DNA from: Candidatus Poseidoniaceae archaeon
GTDB taxonomy: Archaea; Thermoplasmatota; Poseidoniia; Poseidoniales; Poseidoniaceae
DNA: 6,559 nucleotides
Assembly: GCA_013330925.1 (NCBI GenBank)
Contig: DUHJ01000118.1
Location: 1-6,559 of the forward strand
Direction: 5' to 3'
The position numbers and the translations under genes are program-made. The notes beneath the pieces are model-generated. The model made no database searches and was not told the DNA's origin. It saw only the letters and a program-made list of their open reading frames with translations. This document shows, one piece after another, positions 1-4,097 of this stretch. Each line of letters starts with the position of its first letter. The stretch's first letter is position 1.

Positions 1-17
1 GGGGTACCCTTTGACAT
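1..17 (-). CDS. rpl37e: Start of ribosomal protein L37e (5' end only; runs off the window)
   Basis: Only the first five codons and two bases of a sixth are inside the window. They read Met-Ser-Lys-Gly-Thr-Pro; the last codon is CCN, so Pro is certain. This is the usual N-terminus of archaeal L37e (M-S/T-K-G-T-P-S), a small zinc-ribbon protein of the 50S subunit. A strong SD, GAGGTGA, lies at 28-22, four bases before the ATG. A TATA-like box lies at 60-51, about the right distance to start a transcript just before the SD. The gene follows the two membrane-protein genes on the same strand after a 44-base gap. The identification rests on six residues plus the initiation signals, so it is probable, not certain. 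Confidence 0.55.
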
Positions 18-50
18 ACGGTCACCTCAGGGACATGGCGACCGTCAACC

Positions 51-60
51 CCTTTATGAA
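51..60 (-). promoter_or_regulatory. TATA-like box for the gene starting at 17
   Basis: Read on the minus strand this is TTCATAAAGG, an A/T-rich block in GC-rich surroundings. Its centre is about 27 bases upstream of the SD at 28-22, so transcription would begin at or just before the SD. The same TATA-to-SD geometry is seen at rpl44e in this window. No transcript evidence is available, and the box overlaps only the gap after the preceding stop codon. Confidence 0.4.
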
Positions 61-61
61 A

Positions 62-517
62 TCAACTCCGAGGACGCTCGGACTCCTCAAGGGCGAATGT
101 GCGCAAACCAAGGCCGGCCACGAGCAGACTCACCAAGCCGGCAAGAACGAGGCCAAGGCCAACCGGAGCAAGGTGAACCAGTTCCGAGAAAAATCGCGCC
201 AATGGGCTGCTGGCATCCCCGATCAGGTTCGAGACCTGGAGCAACCAAAGGCCCAAGGTAAAGCCGAAGAAAAGCAACATCAACAATCCCAAAATCGGCG
301 CTGCTGGTCGGTCACGGCTGTCCCCATAGGCCAGAAGCAGCATGATCATCACAGCCGAAGCGACGATGAAACCGACGAACATGTCGTTGGCGAGGCCCAT
401 CCACATGGCTTCCCGCTCAGGCGCAGGCCCGTTGGCCAGAAGGAGCACCAAACCGGGTCCAAGGAGCAGCGCGAGAGAAAGCGCGCCGAAGGCGAGAGGG
501 CGAGGCACATCAGCCAT
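62..517 (-). CDS. Small four-helix membrane protein of unknown function
   Basis: The product is 151 residues with about four hydrophobic segments, near residues 10-29, 43-64, 72-96 and 115-137. A short charged C-terminus (residues 139-151) ends in ESERPRS. The loop at 30-40 is acidic/basic, and the loop at 65-71 carries the charged run GDSRDR. I see no catalytic motif, metal-ligand pattern or signal-peptide cleavage site and cannot assign a family. The ATG at 517 is supported by a strong SD (GGAGG) about 8 bases upstream. The gene overlaps the end of the preceding membrane-protein gene by 8 bases, so the two are probably translated together, and the products may form one complex. Abundant hydrophobic segments with in-frame Leu/Val/Ala bias make the minus strand the coding strand here; the plus-strand frames give only low-complexity polar shadows. 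Confidence 0.8.
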   Translation of the reverse strand: MADVPRPLAFGALSLALLLGPGLVLLLANGPAPEREAMWMGLANDMFVGFIVASAVMIMLLLAYGDSRDRPAAPILGLLMLLFFGFTLGLWLLQVSNLIGDASSPLARFFSELVHLAPVGLGLVLAGLVSLLVAGLGLRTFALEESERPRS

Positions 518-1250
518 CCAGTTCGCCTCCTGTTTGCATCCGACGCGCCACGATGGCGGCCGCTCGCTCGAGGTCGTCTTGGCTGGGTGGTGGCAACGCT
601 TGCGGCTCCGGAAGGTTGCGCTCGAACAACCAAATCACGAGGACGGAAAGCATCAGCGCAAGGCCCGCACCAAGGAACAGACCCGCGATTTCAGCAACGG
701 CCGATGGCCCCGTTTGCCCGCCAGCCCCATGGAACACCAGGAGGGCACCTGCAAGAAGGGCGCCGGCCAGCATTGGCCAGGACCGTGAACGCCGCCGTGG
801 CACAAACAGACGGTGGGTCACATACAGGCTCCCACAAAGGCTGATGCTGGCCGCGAGGAAGACGAGCACAAAGCGGCCCCACAATCCTTCATCGGTCACG
901 AACGCCGGCTTCCAAGTCACGAGCAAGAAGGCTGCGAAGCCCACCAACAAAAGCCCGACGGGGCGGCCCCACGTCGGCGCACGACCCACAGGCACGTCTC
1001 CGCTGAACACCATCAACGCCAAACCAACGAGGAGCGGCGCACCGATCACGATCACGCCCCACAGGAGTTCCACGGCTTGGGTGCTCGTGGAGTCCGGGAC
1101 CGTCATGGGAGCAAGGAGAACAAGCACCGCACAAAGCGGCGTCAGCACCTTCCAAATCGGCCCTCCCCGGCCAAGAAGATTGAGGCTCCCGAAGACCGCC
1201 AACAGGGCAGGGAGCCACAACAGGAACGCCGCCATCAGCGTTGGTCCCAT
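510..1250 (-). CDS. Seven-helix membrane protein of unknown function
   Basis: The product is 246 residues from the ATG at 1250. The frame stays open to 1619, but that extension lies antisense to rpl44e and reads as non-membrane filler. The ATG at 1250 has a GAGGT SD 8 bases upstream and starts directly at the first hydrophobic segment. Hydrophobic stretches lie near residues 4-26, 33-50, 62-82, 97-113, 124-145, 158-174 and 185-209, suggesting seven helices. A basic loop (RRRSRSW, 152-158) precedes helix six. The C-terminal tail (210-246) is Pro-rich and then forms a charged amphipathic helix, probably cytoplasmic. I do not recognise the family. The gene is divergent from the rpl44e operon and overlaps the next membrane gene by 8 bases, so the two likely form one transcription unit. 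Confidence 0.8.
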   Translation of the reverse strand: MGPTLMAAFLLWLPALLAVFGSLNLLGRGGPIWKVLTPLCAVLVLLAPMTVPDSTSTQAVELLWGVIVIGAPLLVGLALMVFSGDVPVGRAPTWGRPVGLLLVGFAAFLLVTWKPAFVTDEGLWGRFVLVFLAASISLCGSLYVTHRLFVPRRRSRSWPMLAGALLAGALLVFHGAGGQTGPSAVAEIAGLFLGAGLALMLSVLVIWLFERNLPEPQALPPPSQDDLERAAAIVARRMQTGGELDG

Positions 1251-1339
1251 GGTGGTGGACCTCGGAGTCGAGCACAAGAACCCTCCCCGCAAATCGGGAC
1301 ATGCCGCCGCACCTTCACCAAAAGAGCGTGGCGTCAGCG

Positions 1340-1347
1340 CTAAATAC
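1340..1347 (+). promoter_or_regulatory. TATA box of the rpl44e operon
   Basis: CTAAATAC is the only clear A/T-rich octamer in the 132-base divergent region. Its centre lies about 27 bases upstream of base 1370, which would start the mRNA just before the AGGTG SD at 1372-1376 and give a leader of about 13 bases. It fits the archaeal TBP-site pattern. No equally good box is visible for the divergent membrane-protein genes. Confidence 0.55.
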
Positions 1348-1358
1348 CCGACTCGGGT
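1346..1358. promoter_or_regulatory. Perfect inverted repeat at the rpl44e promoter, possible operator
   Basis: ACCCGA-C-TCGGGT is a perfect 6-bp inverted repeat around a single base. It begins at the last A of the TATA box and ends about 12 bases before the inferred transcript start. A dimeric regulator bound here would block TFB/RNA polymerase, so it could be a repressor site. It may also be chance, because 6-bp palindromes are not rare in GC-rich DNA. Confidence 0.3.
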
Positions 1359-1382
1359 GGGCGAAACGCTCAGGTGTTGCAC

Positions 1383-1667
1383 ATGGTGAAGATGCCACGT
1401 CAAGTCAAGCGTTACAGCCCCTCGGCGGGCAAGCACACCCTGCACACGGTGGAGCGCGTGAAGAAGAAGCGCGCGTCCGAGCTTCGCTGGGGTCAGCGTC
1501 GTTTCCGTAAGGTCACCGCGGGTTACCGTGGTTTCCCCCGTCCCAAGCCGGACGGTCGCGAGAAGCCCACCAAGCGCGTCAACATCCTCTACCGCTGCAC
1601 GGAGACGGGCAAGGCCCACTACGCTCCCTGCAAGCGCGCCAAGAAATTCGAACTCGTGGACCGGTGA
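1383..1667 (+). CDS. rpl44e: 50S ribosomal protein L44e, with most zinc cysteines lost
   Basis: The product is 94 residues, the usual L44e length. It matches the archaeal family from end to end: KHTLHTVERVKK near residues 17-28, SELRWGQRRFRKV (32-44), GYRGFPRPKPDGREKPTK (47-64), YRCTETGKAH (70-79) and a C-terminal KKFELVDR. L44e (eukaryotic eL42) binds 23S rRNA near the E site. ATG 1383 is chosen because an AGGTG SD lies 6 bases upstream; the frame also has GTG 1374 and TTG 1377, which would bury the SD, and ATG 1392. Family members usually hold zinc with YCPxC and CTEC pairs. Here these read YSPSA (11-15) and CTET (72-75), so three of four ligands are absent, and a Cys at 83 is extra. First gene of the operon, 6 bases before rps27e. 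Confidence 0.96.
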   Translation: MVKMPRQVKRYSPSAGKHTLHTVERVKKKRASELRWGQRRFRKVTAGYRGFPRPKPDGREKPTKRVNILYRCTETGKAHYAPCKRAKKFELVDR

Positions 1668-1673
1668 TCATCA

Positions 1674-1844
1674 ATGGCTGGAAATTTCCTCACCGTCACC
1701 TGCCGCGATTGCGGTACGGAATCGATCGTCTTTGACCGGTCCGTGAACACCATCTCCTGCACCGTCTGCGGAGCCACCCTTAGCCGCCCCTCCGGCGGAA
1801 AGGCGGACCTCGTGGGCTGCCGTGTCGTCGAGGCCAATGAGTGA
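1674..1844 (+). CDS. rps27e: 30S ribosomal protein S27e
   Basis: This 56-residue protein (MAGNFLTVTCRDCG...) is a short archaeal S27e, an rRNA-binding zinc-ribbon protein of the small subunit. The C4 zinc site is complete: C10-x2-C13 and C29-x2-C32, followed by the family's GATLSRPSGGKADL-like segment (33-46). That intact site contrasts with the altered cysteines of its neighbours L44e and Nop10. The start is ATG 1674, six bases after the rpl44e stop. A weak GGTGA SD overlaps that stop, so translation is probably coupled. The stop at 1842-1844 lies immediately before the GGGAGG SD of the next gene. The identification is firm from the ribbon, the length and the conserved L44e-S27e gene pair. 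Confidence 0.96.
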   Translation: MAGNFLTVTCRDCGTESIVFDRSVNTISCTVCGATLSRPSGGKADLVGCRVVEANE

Positions 1845-1858
1845 GGGAGGACCCTCAC

Positions 1859-2650
1859 ATGGCTCGCATCACCGCTACCGACGGCCCTCAAGAAGGCGAC
1901 CTCGTCGTGGCATCGGTCACGACCGTCAAGCAGAACGGTTGCTACGTGTCCCTCGATGAGTTCGACGGACGTGAAGGCTTCATTTTCATCGGTGAAATCG
2001 CCAGCGGCTGGGTCAGGAACATCCGCGCCCACGTACGTGAAGGTCAGCGGTTGATCTGCAAAATCACCGGTATGCGACGTGACGGCACGTCGTACGAACT
2101 ATCGTTGAAGTCGGTTTCAGAAGAACGACGTCGCGACCGCTTGCAGCAGTGGAAGAACGAGCAGCGGGCCATCCAGCTCTTCGGCGTGCTTGGGGAACAA
2201 GTCGGTTGGGAGGAAAACGAAGCGGTCACCCTCCGAGAGGAACTGATCGCGTCCTTCGGAACCTTGTACGGCGCCTTCGAGGAAGCAGCGACCAGCGAAA
2301 CTGCGATGTCAGAATCTGGGTTTGACGACCCCTGGGTCCCCGCATTCATTCAATGCGCTTTGGAAAACATCGTCCCTCCCTTCGTGGAGATCCGCGGCGT
2401 GTTCACCCTGACCTGCGATCATGAAAACGGCATCGACCGCATCCAGGAGGCCCTGCTCGAAGCGGAGGCTTTGACCGACGTGGAAGCAGAAATCGAAGTG
2501 GCCTGTTACTACGACGGCGCCCCGAAGTACAGGATTGAAGTCAAGGCACCGGATTTCCGCACCGCAGAAGACCTCTGGGAACAAGCCACGACATCGACGT
2601 TGACGTCCATCCAATCCAACGATGGAACGGGCGAAGTGTGGAGGGAATGA
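1859..2650 (+). CDS. eif2a: Translation initiation factor aIF2, alpha subunit
   Basis: The product is 263 residues, close to the usual archaeal aIF2-alpha length. Residues about 12-84 form an S1/OB RNA-binding domain (EGDLVVASV, VSLDEFDGREGFIFIGEIASGW, REGQRLICKITG, YELSLKSVSEE). A helical domain follows (about 90-172), then the alpha-beta domain that binds aIF2-gamma (VEIRGVFTLTCDHENGIDRIQEALLEAE, EIEVACYYDG, YRIEVKAPDFRTAEDLWEQA; about 176-245). The factor is part of the aIF2 heterotrimer that brings initiator Met-tRNA to the 30S subunit. The eukaryotic Ser51 region corresponds to IGEIASGWVRNI, where Ser49 is nearby. ATG 1859 has a GGGAGG SD 8 bases upstream; a GTG at 1841 in the same frame would overlap rps27e and is rejected. 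The C-terminal tail after 245 is acidic/polar and variable. Confidence 0.97.
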   Translation: MARITATDGPQEGDLVVASVTTVKQNGCYVSLDEFDGREGFIFIGEIASGWVRNIRAHVREGQRLICKITGMRRDGTSYELSLKSVSEERRRDRLQQWKNEQRAIQLFGVLGEQVGWEENEAVTLREELIASFGTLYGAFEEAATSETAMSESGFDDPWVPAFIQCALENIVPPFVEIRGVFTLTCDHENGIDRIQEALLEAEALTDVEAEIEVACYYDGAPKYRIEVKAPDFRTAEDLWEQATTSTLTSIQSNDGTGEVWRE

Positions 2651-2651
2651 G

Positions 2652-2861
2652 ATGGCTCGTCAACTGCTCCAACACTGCTTGTCGTGCAACGGATGGACCC
2701 TGGCCGCGGAATGCTGCGGCCAACAAACCCGTGCAGCGGCCCCGATCAAGTGGTCGCCTGAAGACGCCAAGGCCCCCTACCGCCGACGCCTCGAAAACGT
2801 CGAAGATCCGGCTTGGGTCGAGACGCTGCCAAAACTCGGCGAGCGCACCGAAGAGGAATGA
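2652..2861 (+). CDS. nop10: H/ACA ribonucleoprotein protein Nop10, with a contracted zinc site
   Basis: The product is 69 residues. Nop10 binds the pseudouridine synthase Cbf5 in archaeal H/ACA RNPs and stabilises its active face. Recognisable parts are CLSCNGWTL (9-17), CCGQQT (21-26) and the Cbf5-binding IKWSPEDAKAPYRRRL (32-47). The normal zinc site is CxxC...CPxCG. Here the first pair is C9-x2-C12, but the second pair is reduced to adjacent cysteines C21-C22, two residues shorter than usual. The start is ATG 2652, one base after the aIF2-alpha stop, with a GGAGGG SD (2640-2645) inside the end of that gene. The C-terminal extension (48-69) is acidic. The aIF2-alpha/nop10 pairing is standard in archaea and supports the call. 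Confidence 0.93.
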   Translation: MARQLLQHCLSCNGWTLAAECCGQQTRAAAPIKWSPEDAKAPYRRRLENVEDPAWVETLPKLGERTEEE

Positions 2862-2892
2862 AGCGGCTCACCGTTCGTCCTCTCACGCCAAG

Positions 2893-2900
2893 CATTATGC
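2893..2900 (+). promoter_or_regulatory. Weak TATA-like box before the PAC2-family gene
   Basis: CATTATGC is the only A/T-rich block in the 63-base gap after nop10. Its centre is about 26-27 bases before 2923, which would give a nearly leaderless transcript for the ATG at 2925, a start that has no good SD. It could supply an internal promoter within the operon. The evidence is spacing only. Confidence 0.25.
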
Positions 2901-2924
2901 CCTGTCGGGGCGATTTCGGACGGT

Positions 2925-3665
2925 ATGTCCCTCAACATCGTGTGGCTCGAAGAGAACGGAGTCGCAAATACACCCTGCTTTGTCGCCTTCCCAGGCGTGG
3001 GTGACATCGGGGTTTTGACCGCAGAGTTGCTGGAACAACTCCTTCCGTCCCGCACGGTGGCGCTCGTGCTCGATCCGTCGCTTCCGCCCCTTGCAAAACT
3101 CGACAACAACGGCGTGCTCCAACCGCCCCATCACCGCTTGGTTCGTCTTGAAACGGCCTCCGGCACGGCTCACGTGCTCGTCGGTGCTGGACAATCCGGT
3201 CTCCCCCACCACCAACACGCCACAGCAGTGGACTTGTTGGAAGCGTTGACGGGAGCAAGCGAAGTCGTCGGCCTCGCTGGATTCCGCGCATCTGCCGAGG
3301 ACCGACGAACCTTCTGGGTCGCCACGTCGACCAAGGATGCGGAGACGTTTGAAACCGAAGGTCGAACCGTGAGCAGGTCCGAACCAAGCGCAGGATGCAT
3401 CGGCGCCCTGGCTCTTTTCGTGTCCTTAGCACCACATTATGGCCTCTCAGGGTCGCTCGCGGTCTCCACCACAGTCGGAGAAAGTCGAGATCCAAGTGCG
3501 GCGCAACGTCTCGCCAAGATGCTTGACGAAACCTTCGATCTTGGCATAGGCGCCATGCCCAGCGTGGACGAACATCTCAAGACGTTGCTTGAAGCGCGTG
3601 CTCCCCGAGTGGTCCAAGACCACATCACGGAACTGATGGAGCAGCCTGACGCCTTCTACGCCTGA
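2925..3665 (+). CDS. PAC2-family protein (archaeal proteasome assembly chaperone homologue)
   Basis: The product is 246 residues, the normal archaeal PAC2 length. Family landmarks are the N-terminal PCFVAFPGVGDIGVLTAELLEQL (17-39), LDPSLPPLAKLDNNGVLQPP (49-68), VLVGAGQSG (84-92), VVGLAGFRAS (114-123), the glycine/serine turn EPSAGCIGALALF (153-165) and a C-terminal VSTTVGESRDPSAAQRLAKMLDETFDLGI (180-208). Eukaryotic PAC2 helps assemble proteasome alpha rings. Archaeal homologues sit next to aIF2-alpha and nop10, as here, but their exact role is less settled. ATG 2925 is the first plausible start; no clear SD precedes it, and a weak TATA-like block 29 bases upstream suggests near-leaderless initiation. 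It is the last gene of the operon, and a strong hairpin begins 16 bases after its stop. Confidence 0.88.
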   Translation: MSLNIVWLEENGVANTPCFVAFPGVGDIGVLTAELLEQLLPSRTVALVLDPSLPPLAKLDNNGVLQPPHHRLVRLETASGTAHVLVGAGQSGLPHHQHATAVDLLEALTGASEVVGLAGFRASAEDRRTFWVATSTKDAETFETEGRTVSRSEPSAGCIGALALFVSLAPHYGLSGSLAVSTTVGESRDPSAAQRLAKMLDETFDLGIGAMPSVDEHLKTLLEARAPRVVQDHITELMEQPDAFYA

Positions 3666-3680
3666 GGCTCGAGCAGAGGG

Positions 3681-3703
3681 GGTTCGAATACCCCATTCGA
3701 ACC
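3681..3703. repeat. Perfect 9-bp hairpin with tRNA T-loop sequence
   Basis: GGTTCGAAT, loop ACCCC, then ATTCGAACC: a perfect 9-bp stem with a 5-base loop, 16 bases after the PAC2 stop. The left arm with its preceding Gs (3678-3689) is the same 12 bases as the T-arm start of tRNA-Ser on the opposite strand (3785-3774). It could fold at the 3' end of the operon mRNA as a terminator or stability element. It could also be a decayed tRNA fragment from an old insertion or duplication. No long T-run follows, as expected for most archaeal terminators, and no full cloverleaf can be drawn. The remaining spacer (3704-3760) shows nothing recognisable. Confidence 0.6.
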
Positions 3704-3760
3704 ACTTTGTCAAGAGAAGGCTCGCAGCACAACGATTTCCATCGCCCTCTGAAGGTCAAG

Positions 3761-3842
3761 CGCCGAGAGAGGGATTCGAACCCCCGAGTCTGACGACAGT
3801 GGATTTCGAATCCACCGCACTACCGGGCTATGCGATCTCGGC
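3761..3842 (-). tRNA. tRNA-Ser (anticodon CGA)
   Basis: A complete class II cloverleaf is visible on the minus strand. The acceptor stem GCCGAGA/TCTCGGC pairs perfectly. The D arm is GCA...TGC with CCCGGTAG in the loop. The anticodon stem GTGGA/TCCAC encloses the loop TTCGAAA, so the anticodon is CGA, which reads UCG serine codons. The variable arm is long (13 bases, with GTC/GAC pairing), as in serine and leucine tRNAs. The T arm is GGGGG-TTCGAAT-CCCTC with one G-T pair. The discriminator base is G, typical of serine. The 3' CCA is not encoded (the next bases are CTT), so it must be added. No intron is seen. The gene is convergent with the PAC2 operon and divergent from the ubiquitin-like gene. 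Confidence 0.96.
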
Positions 3843-3849
3843 CTAAAGC
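3843..3849 (+). promoter_or_regulatory. TATA-like box for the ubiquitin-like gene
   Basis: CTAAAGC begins right at the 5' edge of tRNA-Ser. Its centre is about 27 bases before 3873, so transcription would start almost on the ATG at 3876. The gene lacks an SD, which agrees with a leaderless transcript. The block is short and only moderately A-rich. Confidence 0.35.
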
Positions 3850-3867
3850 GAGGCCCGTGCATCACGG

Positions 3868-3875
3868 TCATAAGC
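3868..3875 (-). promoter_or_regulatory. TATA-like box for tRNA-Ser
   Basis: On the minus strand this reads GCTTATGA. Its centre is about 27 bases before 3845, three bases from the mature 5' end of the tRNA, which suits an archaeal tRNA promoter with a very short leader. It lies opposite the inferred start of the divergent ubiquitin-like gene, so the two promoters would overlap face to face. Confidence 0.4.
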
Positions 3876-4097
3876 ATGATGCAGCAGCAACGCTTCGTGT
3901 TGATTCGGCTCGTTGGTGACGAAGGGGAGCATGAGGTGACCCTCAAGCAAGGCTCGACCGTCCGCGACGTCCTGAGGGCCGTGGACCTGCTCCCTAGCCT
4001 GTACATCGTCTCGCATGTTGACCAGGTCCTGCCGATGACCACGGTCTTGCACGACGACGTCACCCTCGAGGTGACCCGAATCGCATCAGGCGGCTGA
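3876..4097 (+). CDS. SAMP/ThiS/MoaD-like small ubiquitin-fold protein ending in Gly-Gly
   Basis: The product is 73 residues from ATG 3876 (72 from the adjacent ATG 3879) and ends in IASGG. The C-terminal di-glycine is the feature that an E1-like enzyme adenylates for protein conjugation or for sulfur transfer (tRNA thiolation, molybdopterin, thiamine). The order and size fit a beta-grasp fold: strand FVLIRLVG, strand HEVTLKQG, helix TVRDVLRAVDL, strand YIVSHVDQVLPMTT, then VLHDDVTLEVTRIASGG. The middle, DVLRAVDLLP...VDQVLP, most resembles SAMP2/Urm1-type archaeal proteins. Which role it has cannot be told from one gene, and no E1 or MoaE partner lies in the window. No SD is seen, and a TATA-like box at 3843 suggests leaderless expression. 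The last four codons and stop overlap the end of the convergent nuclease gene by 12 bases. Confidence 0.85.
   Translation: MMQQQRFVLIRLVGDEGEHEVTLKQGSTVRDVLRAVDLLPSLYIVSHVDQVLPMTTVLHDDVTLEVTRIASGG

Noticed and set aside
11..1389. Long plus-strand open frames opposite the two membrane-protein genes
   Set aside because: Their translations are Arg/Pro/Gln-rich with no domain, and they mirror the well-supported minus-strand genes in GC-rich DNA.
1251..1619. N-terminal extension of the seven-helix membrane protein to 1619
   Set aside because: The extra 123 residues lie antisense to rpl44e, lack membrane character and have no SD. ATG 1250 has an SD and begins at the first hydrophobic segment.
3605..3708. 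A second tRNA on the plus strand ending in the T-loop-like hairpin
   Set aside because: A D-arm-like CCGAGTGG and a T-loop occur, but no anticodon arm or pairing acceptor stem can be drawn, and the 5' half would lie within PAC2 coding sequence.
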